This document shows, in pieces, positions 37,339 through 45,332 of a DNA stretch of 64,000 nt (the stretch's first letter is position 1; each line of letters opens with the position of its first letter). The stretch spans positions 1 through 64,000 of the forward strand of contig FMTN01000018.1 in assembly GCA_900100095.1 (NCBI GenBank), in the 5' to 3' direction. The notes under the pieces are model-generated. The model worked only from the letters and a program-made list of their open reading frames with translations. It was not told the DNA's origin and did not search any database. The position numbers were made by a program, and so were the translations under genes. Origin of the DNA: Lachnospiraceae bacterium C10 (GTDB taxonomy: Bacteria > Bacillota > Clostridia > Lachnospirales > Lachnospiraceae).

Positions 37339-38226
37339 TTATATTTCATTCCAATCGATATCGCTTCGCTCCTCATCAATCGTTTCACAGATAATTGTTG
37401 TTTTACCCGGATTCTCACAATCCTGTGTAATCATCAATGTACCGATTTCATCCGCCTTGATGGTACCGGAGGACGGATTCAGAACAGAATCCACTCTGCC
37501 TTTAATATCAGCTTCCACATCACAATACTCAAATGCCAGCTGTGTATTCACAAGGCGACAGTTCTCCATCTTAAGGTTTTGAATATAACAAAGTCCCTGT
37601 GTTGACTCAATGGTACAATTTCTAAAGGTAAGATTCTTAGAATTCCATCCAAGATACTCTCCGTAAATATAGCAGTTCTCCACTACCACATTCTCGGTAT
37701 TCCAGAAGGCATCCTTTGAAATCAACCGGCTGTCTTTAATGGTAATATTCTTCGCTCCGTCAAAAGGATAATTGCCATCTAGCGTCAAATTTGTAATCTC
37801 AAGATTCTCGGAATTCATGCCGAAGTAAGGACCCTTTGCCACCACATGCTCCATCTTGACATTTTTGCAGCTCCAGAGCGTCTCCTGCGCATCGGTAAAA
37901 GAGACATTTTTTAACGTTACGCCATCACATCGTCTGAAATTTTTCGGAGCTACAATCGTTGAATTCTCCACGCTGATATCGTTTGTATACCAGACACCGC
38001 TTCGTGCCATTTCAAACCAGATGCTGTCCTTTACATCCACATGGTTTGCATACCACAATGGATATTTATATTTGAATTCACCCTGGTTGATCTCCAGATT
38101 TGAGGCCTCTTTTAACGGGGACTCACCCTTTTCAAATATAACATTGCAAAGAAGCAGATTCTTTTTTCCAAACAAGGATCTCTCATCGGAATAACGTTTA
38201 TTGCAAATCACTGTTTTATCACTCAT
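37339..38226 (-). CDS. DUF3737 family right-handed beta-helix protein
   Basis: 295 residues with repeated short beta-strand units of the form NVVVENCYIYGE and NLTFRNCTIES, typical of a beta helix. I recognise this as the DUF3737 family, whose function is unknown. No signal peptide is present, so it should be cytoplasmic. The start is ATG 38226 with GGAGG four bases upstream; an in-frame extension would overlap the MATE gene. It follows the MATE exporter by 17 bases, so both should depend on the RNA leader at 39785-39988. Confidence 0.8.
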   Translation of the reverse strand: MSDKTVICNKRYSDERSLFGKKNLLLCNVIFEKGESPLKEASNLEINQGEFKYKYPLWYANHVDVKDSIWFEMARSGVWYTNDISVENSTIVAPKNFRRCDGVTLKNVSFTDAQETLWSCKNVKMEHVVAKGPYFGMNSENLEITNLTLDGNYPFDGAKNITIKDSRLISKDAFWNTENVVVENCYIYGEYLGWNSKNLTFRNCTIESTQGLCYIQNLKMENCRLVNTQLAFEYCDVEADIKGRVDSVLNPSSGTIKADEIGTLMITQDCENPGKTTIICETIDEERSDIDWNEI

Positions 38227-38243
38227 ATATCCTCCAAACACAT

Positions 38244-39683
38244 CTATCCTGCCTGCTCCAGGCTGTCCCACTTTTCATGCCGCTTCATCCAGCGTCCTGT
38301 AAAGAAACGAACCAAAAAGATCACGCCACGGAAAAAAAGCTCCGTTGCCATCGCGATCCAGACACCCAAGAGTCCCAGGCGAAATACCTTTGTAAACAAC
38401 AGCGCCAGTGGAATTCTTACAACCCATACGGAGAAGAAATTCATAAGAGACGGGACAAAGGTATCTTCCGCTCCTCTAAAAATTCCGCTGGCAACAATCT
38501 GCGCTCCGTAAAAAGCTTCAACCACCGCTTCAATCCGAAGAACCAAAACAGCCTGTTTCACCACCTCAGGATCCGGTGAAAGAAGCCCGATCATCCACGG
38601 TGCAATGAAAAACATTACAACACCAAGACCTCCCTGTAGCACCATTCCATAGGATAAGGTGATTTTTCCAAAGGAGATGGCTGTTTTTTTCCTTCCCGCT
38701 CCAATACTCTGTCCCACCAGGGTGGAAGCCGCATCCGCAACTCCATATCCCGGCATATAGCAAAGACTCTCGGTCGTAATGGCGAAAGAGTTGGCTGCCA
38801 GCGCCACATTTCCAAGCGGGGAAATAATCATGGTATATGCCACCTGGGCAACGTTCATAACTAAACGCTCAAACATCATCGGGAGAGAAATCATAACCGC
38901 CCGCACAATATCCTTGCGCACCAGATGGTATTTCTCCGCTCTTCGAAGGCGAAGCATCGAACCCTTCTTCATAAGAAAATACAAGGACAGGCCGCCTACA
39001 ACCACTTCCGACAGGCCGCTTCCAAGAGCCGCTCCTCGAACCCCAAGGCCAAGGCCTTTGACTACCACCGTTGTACCAAAAAAAGAAAATGCCCTTCCCG
39101 GATAGATACAGATATAGTTAAATATCACATCCAGAAAACACACCAGCGTATTCAAAATCCCCGGAACTTTCATATTACCACTGGCCGTCAAAAGCCCATT
39201 ACAAAGCTGCCGGATTACCATAACCGGCATAAAAAGGCAAAAAATAAGAAAGTAACCGCCTGCGTCCCTCACCAGAGATTTCTTACCGCCCAGCCAGACG
39301 GGCAGGCTGTTATGAATCAGGCTTCCCGCGATACAGATCAGAAGCGCAATCGCTGTCACCACAAAAAATGACTGGAAGGTCAAAGATCTGGCTCTTTTTT
39401 CATCCTTTGCTCCGATGGCAAGGGCCGTCTGTATTGTAAATCCACTGATAAAGGAGGTACAAAGACCACCCACAAGCCACAGGGATGTCATTACAAGACC
39501 GATGGATGCCGTTGCATCTCTACCAAGATGACCTACCATACCGGAATCGATATATTCCATAATTACAGTCGAAATCTGCGCCATCATGGAAGGCAGCGAC
39601 AATCTTGCCACAAGATTCAGTTTTTCGGTAAGGGTCATGGACTGGCCGTTACGCAACCGGACCAAATGCTCTTCTGCTGTCAT
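38244..39683 (-). CDS. MATE-family efflux transporter
   Basis: 479 residues with twelve membrane helices in two similar halves. It is a MatE-type cation-coupled exporter of drugs or metabolites (IMEYIDSGMVGHLG, GYGVADAASTLVGQSIGAG). The substrate cannot be told. GAAGGAG precedes the ATG. Only 37 bases separate it from the terminator of the upstream structured RNA, with no promoter visible between, so its expression probably requires reading through that terminator. Confidence 0.88.
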   Translation of the reverse strand: MTAEEHLVRLRNGQSMTLTEKLNLVARLSLPSMMAQISTVIMEYIDSGMVGHLGRDATASIGLVMTSLWLVGGLCTSFISGFTIQTALAIGAKDEKRARSLTFQSFFVVTAIALLICIAGSLIHNSLPVWLGGKKSLVRDAGGYFLIFCLFMPVMVIRQLCNGLLTASGNMKVPGILNTLVCFLDVIFNYICIYPGRAFSFFGTTVVVKGLGLGVRGAALGSGLSEVVVGGLSLYFLMKKGSMLRLRRAEKYHLVRKDIVRAVMISLPMMFERLVMNVAQVAYTMIISPLGNVALAANSFAITTESLCYMPGYGVADAASTLVGQSIGAGRKKTAISFGKITLSYGMVLQGGLGVVMFFIAPWMIGLLSPDPEVVKQAVLVLRIEAVVEAFYGAQIVASGIFRGAEDTFVPSLMNFFSVWVVRIPLALLFTKVFRLGLLGVWIAMATELFFRGVIFLVRFFTGRWMKRHEKWDSLEQAG

Positions 39684-39720
39684 TTCATCTCCTTCGATAA
39701 TTGCTTGTAAAATTGCTCAT

Positions 39721-39767
39721 AAAAAGGAGCACCCACTCAGAAGGTACACTTCTGAAAGATGCTCCCC
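39721..39767 (-). terminator. Terminator at the end of the structured RNA, in front of the MATE gene
   Basis: On the minus strand GGAGCA and CAGAAG pair with CTTCTG and TGCTCC, followed by TTTTT. It lies about 38 bases before the MATE ATG and could act as an attenuator. Confidence 0.85.
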
Positions 39768-39784
39768 ATATCATTCAAATATTC

Positions 39785-39988
39785 CCAGCGTGCCGGGCTC
39801 GCATTTTTGACTCCTAGCGATCGGCTAGGTGGGTTACCTCAGTTGACCATCCGTCTTCTACCGGAGACTATAGTCTCTCTGCACAAGTGCATGCACCGAA
39901 GCCTGACTTCAAGCCACTCATCTTGGGATCCCGTTTAAAGTAAATGTAGGTTCAAAAACTACGAGTTGAATCGTACACTCCAGGTTAT
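39785..39988 (-). ncRNA. Structured RNA of about 200 nt: 6S-like RNA or an unassigned riboswitch leader
   Basis: No open frame fills 39768-40000. On the minus strand the two ends pair in a long imperfect stem: CTCGTAGTTTTTGAACCTA near the 5' side with TAGGAGTCAAAAATGCGAG near the 3' side, extended by further pairs. Inside lie local hairpins such as GAGAC-TATA-GTCTC and CCTAGC-CGATC-GCTAGG. A TATAAT sits just before the 5' end and a strong terminator just after the 3' end. A long closing stem with a large internal bubble is the outline of 6S RNA, but the position directly before a MATE gene is that of a riboswitch. I cannot assign the class. The cobalamin, TPP, FMN and lysine signatures I know are absent. 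Confidence 0.65.
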
Positions 39989-39993
39989 TTCAT

Positions 39994-39999
39994 ATTATA
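39994..39999 (-). promoter_or_regulatory. -10 element for the structured RNA
   Basis: A perfect TATAAT on the minus strand starts the RNA at about 39987. No good -35 is seen at the usual spacing. From here to 40150 the sequence holds nothing else recognisable. Confidence 0.6.
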
Positions 40000-40153
40000 C
40001 AGGAAAACCATCAAAAATCCCATAGGAAATTCTGTTTTTCAGAAGTTTGATCTCCAGGATAAGTATAGTACTATATAATTGCGCGCAATGCAACAACTTT
40101 TTCTTTTTTTGTCACATCTTTATGTTAACGATTCGTAACGGTTCTAGGATAAG

Positions 40154-40181
40154 AAAAATCCGGCTGCGTAAAGCAGCCGGA
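40154..40181 (-). terminator. Intrinsic terminator after pckA
   Basis: TCCGGCTGC pairs with GCAGCCGGA, followed by TTTTT on the minus strand. Confidence 0.88.
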
Positions 40182-40216
40182 CAAAACGTCTCGTTTATGT
40201 ATGGATTATGTATGAA

Positions 40217-41830
40217 TTAGAGCTGTGGACCTGCAGCAACAAGTGCCTTACCAGCCTCATTTGTCTCATACTTCTTGAAGTTCTTAATGAATCTCTCAGC
40301 AAGATCCTTAGCCTTCTTTTCCCACTCGGAAGCATCAGCATAAGTATCACGAGGATCAAGAATTCCTGTATCAACACCCTCAAGCTCTGTTGGAACCTCG
40401 AAACCGAAGTATGGGATTGTCTTTGTAGGTGCCTTGTCTACTGAACCATTCTGGATTGCAGTGATGATTCCTCTTGTATCCTTGATAGAGATACGCTTTC
40501 CTGTACCATTCCATCCTGTGTTAACAAGATATGCCTTTGCACCGCTCTGCTCCATTCTCTTAACAAGCTCCTCAGCGTACTTTGTAGGATGAAGCTCAAG
40601 GAAAGCCTGTCCGAAGCATGCAGAGAAGGTAGGAGTAGGCTCAGTAATTCCACGCTCTGTTCCGGCAAGCTTAGCTGTGAAACCGGAAAGGAAGTAATAC
40701 TTTGTCTGCTCAGCATTCAGGATAGAAACCGGTGGAAGAACACCGAATGCATCTGCTGAAAGGAAGATTACATTATCAGCAGCAGGTCCTGAAGACTTAC
40801 CGTTTACATTTGCAACAATCTTCTCGATGTGATCGATTGGATAAGATACACGTGTATTCTCTGTTACACTCTTATCATTGAAATCAAGCTTGCCGTCTTC
40901 TGCAACTGTTACGTTCTCAAGAAGAGCGTTACGCTTGATTGCGTTGTAGATATCCGGCTCAGCCTCGCCATCAAGGTTGATAACCTTAGCGTAGCAACCA
41001 CCCTCATAGTTGAATACACCGTTGTCATCCCAGCCGTGCTCATCATCACCGATCAGAAGACGCTGTGGGTCTGTAGAAAGTGTGGTCTTACCTGTTCCGG
41101 ATAAACCGAAGAAGATAGAAGTATGCTTACCATCGAAGTCTGTGTTTGCAGAGCAATGCATAGAAGCGATACCCTTAAGAGGCATATAGTAGTTCATCAT
41201 AGAGAACATACCCTTCTTCATCTCTCCGCCGTACCATGTGTTAATGATAACCTGCTCACGTGTTGTGATATTGAATACAACAGCAGTCTCAGAATTAAGA
41301 CCAAGCTCCTTGTAATTCTCAACCTTAGCCTTGGAAGCATTGTATACTACGAAGTCAGGCTCGAAGTTCTCAAGCTCTTCTGCTGTCGGCTTAATGAACA
41401 TGTTCTCAACGAAATGAGCCTGCCAAGCAACCTCTACGATGAAACGTACAGCCATACGGGTATCCTCGTTGGCACCACAGAATGCATCTACTACAAACAG
41501 CTTCTTATTAGAGAGCTCTTTCTTTGCAATATCCTTAAGAGCCTCCCATGTCTCCTGTGTAGCAGGATGGTTATCATTTGGATACTCCTCAGAGTTCCAC
41601 CATACGGTATCCTTAGAATTCTCATCCATTACGATGAACTTATCTTTAGGAGAACGACCGGTATAAATTCCTGTAAATACATCAACAGCGCCAAGCTCTG
41701 TCTCATGTCCTACTTCGAAACCCTCAAGATCAGCCTTTGTCTCCTCTGCGAATAACTCTTCGTAGGAAGGATTGTAAACGATCTCAGTGGTTCCAGTGAT
41801 TCCGTACTTTGTTAAGTCAATCTTTGCCAT
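40217..41830 (-). CDS. pckA: Phosphoenolpyruvate carboxykinase (ATP)
   Basis: 537 residues. It interconverts oxaloacetate + ATP and PEP + CO2 + ADP. In gut fermenters it often runs in the carboxylating direction. The kinase loop [11 protein letters not shown], the metal-binding [11 protein letters not shown], the RSPKDKF segment and [17 protein letters not shown] are all present. The codons are strongly biased, as in highly expressed genes. The start is ATG 41830 with AGAGG seven bases upstream. It diverges from citrate synthase, the neighbouring enzyme of oxaloacetate metabolism. Confidence 0.97.
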   Translation of the reverse strand: MAKIDLTKYGITGTTEIVYNPSYEELFAEETKADLEGFEVGHETELGAVDVFTGIYTGRSPKDKFIVMDENSKDTVWWNSEEYPNDNHPATQETWEALKDIAKKELSNKKLFVVDAFCGANEDTRMAVRFIVEVAWQAHFVENMFIKPTAEELENFEPDFVVYNASKAKVENYKELGLNSETAVVFNITTREQVIINTWYGGEMKKGMFSMMNYYMPLKGIASMHCSANTDFDGKHTSIFFGLSGTGKTTLSTDPQRLLIGDDEHGWDDNGVFNYEGGCYAKVINLDGEAEPDIYNAIKRNALLENVTVAEDGKLDFNDKSVTENTRVSYPIDHIEKIVANVNGKSSGPAADNVIFLSADAFGVLPPVSILNAEQTKYYFLSGFTAKLAGTERGITEPTPTFSACFGQAFLELHPTKYAEELVKRMEQSGAKAYLVNTGWNGTGKRISIKDTRGIITAIQNGSVDKAPTKTIPYFGFEVPTELEGVDTGILDPRDTYADASEWEKKAKDLAERFIKNFKKYETNEAGKALVAAGPQL

Positions 41831-41880
41831 TCTAAAACCTCTTTCGCATAAATTTGAAACCTTCAAAATTACCGTCCTTC

Positions 41881-41908
41881 ATTATACCTTACTTTTGTGC
41901 AAAATCAA
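41881..41908 (-). promoter_or_regulatory. Promoter of pckA
   Basis: TTGATT (41908-41903), 16 bases, TATAAT (41886-41881) on the minus strand, about 50 bases before the ATG. Confidence 0.75.
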
Positions 41909-41956
41909 AAACTTTTGGCTGAAAATTTGCATTTAAACTGATTTTTCATAAGAAAA

Positions 41957-41986
41957 TTGTTAACTAACCCCTAAATATGGTAGAAT
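41957..41986 (+). promoter_or_regulatory. Promoter of the citrate synthase gene
   Basis: TTGTTA (41957-41962), 18 bases, TAGAAT (41981-41986), about 50 bases before the start codon. It is divergent from the pckA promoter. Confidence 0.6.
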
Positions 41987-42036
41987 ACTATCGTTTATGG
42001 AAAAAGGAATATTTATAAGAAAGAGAGGTGTCCCCT

Positions 42037-43398
42037 TTGCCATCAAATTTTAGCAAGGTCACTCCCGAAATCGAAGCATTGGCTCAGAAAACCGAAGATG
42101 CTGCTTACATCGATCCGGAATTATATTCCGAGTACAATGTAAAACGCGGACTTCGTGATTTAAATGGTCGTGGTGTACTCGTCGGTATTACAAACATTTC
42201 AGAAGTCAATTCTCAACGGATCATCGACGGTAAGAACGTTCCAATCGACGGCGAACTTTTCTATCGTGGATATAACGTCCAGGAAATTGTCAAAAATATG
42301 AAGGACGATAACCATTTTGGATTTGAAGAGATCATTTATCTTCTACTGTTCGGAGAACTTCCGGACAGAAAACAGCTGGATGACTTCATTTCCCTGTTGG
42401 CCAACTATCGCACCCTTCCACGTAACTTCGTTCGTGATGTCATCATGAAAAAGTCTTCGAAGGATATGATGAATACCCTGGCCCGTTCCGTTTTGACCTT
42501 ATATTCCTATGACGACAATCCGGACGATACATCGGAGAGCAACGTCCTTCGGCAGTGTCTGCAGCTGATTGCCATGTTCCCGTTGCTGTCTGTTTACGGA
42601 TACCAAGCTTACCGCTACTACGACAAGGGCGATTCCCTTATCATCCACAGACCGAAAAAGGAGTATTCCACAGCGGAAAATATCCTCCACTGTCTGCGTG
42701 ATGACAGCAGTTTCACCCCACTGGAGGCCAAGCTTTTAGATGTCGCTTTAATTCTTCATGCGGAGCACGGCGGCGGTAACAACTCCACCTTCACAACACA
42801 CCTTGTCTCCTCTTCCGGAACCGATACCTATTCTGCTATTTCTGCAGCCATCGGCTCTCTTAAGGGACCAAGACACGGTGGAGCCAACATCAAGGTCGTC
42901 AAGATGTTTGCAGACATGAAGAAAAAGATCAAGGACTGGACCAGCGAAGAGGAAGTCGGCACCTACCTTCGTGCTCTCCTTCACAAAGAGGCCTTCGATC
43001 ATGCCGGCCTCATTTACGGTATCGGACATGCGGTTTACTCCATCTCCGATCCTCGTGCCGTAACCTTCCACGGTTATGTTGAGCAGCTGGCTGAGGCCAA
43101 GGGCTATGAGAAAGAATTTGCTCTTTACTCCCTTGTTGAGCGCCTTGCTCCGCAGATCATCGCCGAGGAACGCAAGATCTACAAGGGTGTCAGCCCAAAC
43201 GTCGACTTTTACAGTGGCTTTGTATATCAGATGCTCGAACTTCCTCTTGAGCTGTATACTCCGATTTTTGCCATTGCACGTATTGCCGGCTGGAGTGCTC
43301 ACCGTATGGAAGAGATCTGCCATAAGGATAAGATCATGCGTCCTGCCTATATGACAGTCACCGAACATCATCCGTATGTTCCAATTGAAAAAAGATAA
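42037..43398 (+). CDS. gltA: Citrate/2-methylcitrate synthase
   Basis: 453 residues. It condenses oxaloacetate with acetyl-CoA (or propionyl-CoA). Catalytic-region motifs are HAEHGGGNNSTFT, GSLKGPRHGGANI and IYGIGHAVYSISDPRA, with the conserved Asp in FYSGFVYQML preceded by NVD. The start is taken as TTG 42037, eight bases after AGAGAGG; a GTG nine bases earlier lies in the binding site. It is longer at the N-terminus than classical enzymes. With pckA opposite, it may feed glutamate synthesis in an incomplete TCA cycle. Confidence 0.93.
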   Translation: MPSNFSKVTPEIEALAQKTEDAAYIDPELYSEYNVKRGLRDLNGRGVLVGITNISEVNSQRIIDGKNVPIDGELFYRGYNVQEIVKNMKDDNHFGFEEIIYLLLFGELPDRKQLDDFISLLANYRTLPRNFVRDVIMKKSSKDMMNTLARSVLTLYSYDDNPDDTSESNVLRQCLQLIAMFPLLSVYGYQAYRYYDKGDSLIIHRPKKEYSTAENILHCLRDDSSFTPLEAKLLDVALILHAEHGGGNNSTFTTHLVSSSGTDTYSAISAAIGSLKGPRHGGANIKVVKMFADMKKKIKDWTSEEEVGTYLRALLHKEAFDHAGLIYGIGHAVYSISDPRAVTFHGYVEQLAEAKGYEKEFALYSLVERLAPQIIAEERKIYKGVSPNVDFYSGFVYQMLELPLELYTPIFAIARIAGWSAHRMEEICHKDKIMRPAYMTVTEHHPYVPIEKR

Positions 43399-43421
43399 TC
43401 AGTTAGAGGTTTATTGTAGAA

Positions 43422-43799
43422 ATGAAAGATTTTAACATTATGCTGGTCTTTGACCTTGTCATTGCACTTCTCGGTGTCTACCTGGCCTATGCGGCCATCA
43501 CCATGAAGACAAAAGCACAGGTCCCGTCAGCATTCATACCGGAAGAAGAGATGAGCCGTTGCAAAGATCCAAAAGGCTTCTCTGCCTACATGTGGAAAAG
43601 GACACTTTTCTTTTCCGTAATCTGTCTTCTCTGCGGTCTGGCAAGTTTTCTGTTTGACCTAAAGCTTCTTCCGGTCAAAAAAATCATCGGCAGTTACCTT
43701 GGAATGGGATTTCTCATCCTGTTTCTGATCGCCTGGATGATTTTTAATGCAGCAATGCGTTCCGGAAAAAAAGACTATTTTTCTCCAAAGCCATTATAA
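43422..43799 (+). CDS. Small membrane protein of unknown function
   Basis: 125 residues with three predicted membrane segments (about 5-27, 61-80 and 88-112) and a short soluble loop after the first. I do not recognise a family. It starts 23 bases after citrate synthase, with AGAGG about 12 bases before the ATG, so it is probably on the same transcript. No terminator is seen before the next promoter. Confidence 0.65.
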   Translation: MKDFNIMLVFDLVIALLGVYLAYAAITMKTKAQVPSAFIPEEEMSRCKDPKGFSAYMWKRTLFFSVICLLCGLASFLFDLKLLPVKKIIGSYLGMGFLILFLIAWMIFNAAMRSGKKDYFSPKPL

Positions 43800-43847
43800 T
43801 AGACGTTCGCTAAATTGCACAAATATTCAGATTCTTAATTGAATATT

Positions 43848-43876
43848 TTGGCAATGTAGTGTAATATACGTTATAT
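43848..43876 (+). promoter_or_regulatory. Possible promoter of the CheY/CheX-like pair
   Basis: TTGGCA (43848-43853), 17 bases, TTATAT (43871-43876), about 30 bases before the ATG. The -10 is weak. Confidence 0.45.
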
Positions 43877-43905
43877 ACAAACACTAGACAACGAGGTAAA
43901 AATTC

Positions 43906-44280
43906 ATGGGTAAAGAAAATGTTAAAATCTTAGTTGGTGATGACTCAATTCTTGCCAGAAAGCAGCTGAAAGATACCATTCTTAAGTATGCAGAAGGTGC
44001 TGAATTTATTGAAGCTTCTAACGGACAGGAAGCAGTCGATTTATATCATCAGGAAAAGCCGGACATCGTGTTCCTTGACATTGTAATGCCGGTCAAAGAC
44101 GGAATCGCCGCTGTAAAAGAGATCATCAAGGATGATGCTTCTGCTCTTATCGTTATCGTCTCATCCGTCGGTACTCAAGTCCAGTTGAAGTCTGCAATTG
44201 AAGCTGGAGCTAAAGATTTTATACAGAAACCTATCAGACCTGATCAGATTAAGAATGTTCTTGCAGTACACTTGAAATGA
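43906..44280 (+). CDS. CheY-like single-domain response regulator
   Basis: 124 residues, one receiver domain only. Acidic pocket GDDS (11-13), acceptor Asp58 in VFLDIVMP, Ser in VIVSS and Lys108 in IQKPIRP are all present, so it should accept phosphoryl groups. With no output domain it must act by binding a partner. The CheX-like gene begins 17 bases downstream, a natural phosphatase or target. No kinase is adjacent; either hybrid kinase in the window or another could feed it. The translation site is GAGGTAAAA before the ATG. Confidence 0.9.
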   Translation: MGKENVKILVGDDSILARKQLKDTILKYAEGAEFIEASNGQEAVDLYHQEKPDIVFLDIVMPVKDGIAAVKEIIKDDASALIVIVSSVGTQVQLKSAIEAGAKDFIQKPIRPDQIKNVLAVHLK

Positions 44281-44297
44281 TAAGAGGAGAATAATCC

Positions 44298-45179
44298 ATG
44301 TTTGCACAGTTTTTTGGCAGTTATCTACTTAGTAAGAATGCTGTATCACCGGAACAGCTGACCGCAGCTATTACCAAACTTGCTGATACACATATCAAAT
44401 TAGGTACCCTGGCTATGCATAAAGGGTATATGACAGCTTCTGAGGTTGATGAGGTTTGCTTCCTGCAGACTCGTGAGGATAAGCGTTTTGGTGAGATTGC
44501 CCTTGAACGTAATTACCTTTTCGAAGATCAGCTGGAGGATTTGCTTAAGTCCCAGAATCCGGATTACCTTCTTTTAGGTCAGACGCTTGTTGATTCCGGC
44601 GTCATTTCCAACCAGGAGCTGGAGGCTTTGATGGTTGGTTATCAGGCCGATAACGAATTGGAAGGTGCCCCATCAGAAGATGCGAACCAGGAAGAGACAC
44701 AGACTTTGATCATGAATTTCTTCGAAGCTGCGGATGAGCCGCTCTCCGATGAAGCTCTGATGTATATGAATCTGATTTTTAACAATCTCGTTCGTTTTAT
44801 TGGTGAAGACTTTACACCACTTGCTCCGGTTGCCTGTGAATCCTATGACACAAATTACTGTGTTACGCAGTGTATCTCCGGTCCGGTGAATCTCACCAGT
44901 GGTATTGATATGGAAGAGGATGTGGCCATTGCTTTCGCATCCCGTTATGCCAAGATGGAATTTCATGTCTTTGATGAATATGTAAAAGCATCCCTCGAAG
45001 ACTTCCTGAATCTGCATAACGGTCTGTTTTCCGTTAATATGTCCAATGCATATTCTGTTGAGATTGCACTGGATCCACCAATGCATTGTGATGAACCAAC
45101 CTACAAGATGAACAAGGGAAGCTTTGTCATTCCTGTTATTTATCCATTTGGAACGATTTATCTTCTTCTTGCCATGTAA
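44298..45179 (+). CDS. CheX-like protein with four tandem MshEN-type repeats
   Basis: 293 residues. Residues 5-115 consist of four 24-residue units separated by exactly five residues (5-28, 34-57, 63-86, 92-115), each with Gly at position 3 and a Leu-rich tail. The third starts RFGEIALERNYL and ends LLKSQ. This is the layout of the MshEN c-di-GMP-binding module. Residues about 145-293 resemble CheX/CheC phosphatases, with EDFLNLHNG near the expected acid/Asn helix, although the acid/Asn spacing is not classical. It probably dephosphorylates or reads the CheY-like protein encoded just upstream. Binding of c-di-GMP is inference. Confidence 0.75.
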   Translation: MFAQFFGSYLLSKNAVSPEQLTAAITKLADTHIKLGTLAMHKGYMTASEVDEVCFLQTREDKRFGEIALERNYLFEDQLEDLLKSQNPDYLLLGQTLVDSGVISNQELEALMVGYQADNELEGAPSEDANQEETQTLIMNFFEAADEPLSDEALMYMNLIFNNLVRFIGEDFTPLAPVACESYDTNYCVTQCISGPVNLTSGIDMEEDVAIAFASRYAKMEFHVFDEYVKASLEDFLNLHNGLFSVNMSNAYSVEIALDPPMHCDEPTYKMNKGSFVIPVIYPFGTIYLLLAM

Positions 45180-45196
45180 TAGAATAGTGAAATATC

Positions 45197-45234
45197 AGAG
45201 CCGCCGGATGACGCATCATCCGGCGGCTCTTTTT
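45197..45234 (+). terminator. Intrinsic terminator after the CheX-like gene
   Basis: AGAGCCGCCGGATG pairs with CATCCGGCGGCTCT, followed by TTTTT on the plus strand. Confidence 0.92.
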
Positions 45235-45276
45235 CTGTCAAGACTCGCTCGCAAACAAGCTTGCAGAAATACCATG

Positions 45277-45307
45277 AAAAAGCCCTGCTTGTGAAAACAA
45301 GCAGGGC
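45277..45307 (-). terminator. Intrinsic terminator after thrC
   Basis: GCCCTGCTTGT pairs with ACAAGCAGGGC, followed by TTTTT on the minus strand. Confidence 0.9.
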
Positions 45308-45332
45308 AAAGAAACAAATACGATTCTACGCT

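Noticed and set aside
39785-39988. Cobalamin riboswitch before the MATE gene, suggested by TTTAAACGGGA
   Set aside because: The conserved B12-box and the GCCACTG core are not present.
42748-43371. A 207-codon open frame on the minus strand within citrate synthase
   Set aside because: It lies wholly opposite a strongly conserved enzyme and shows no domain.
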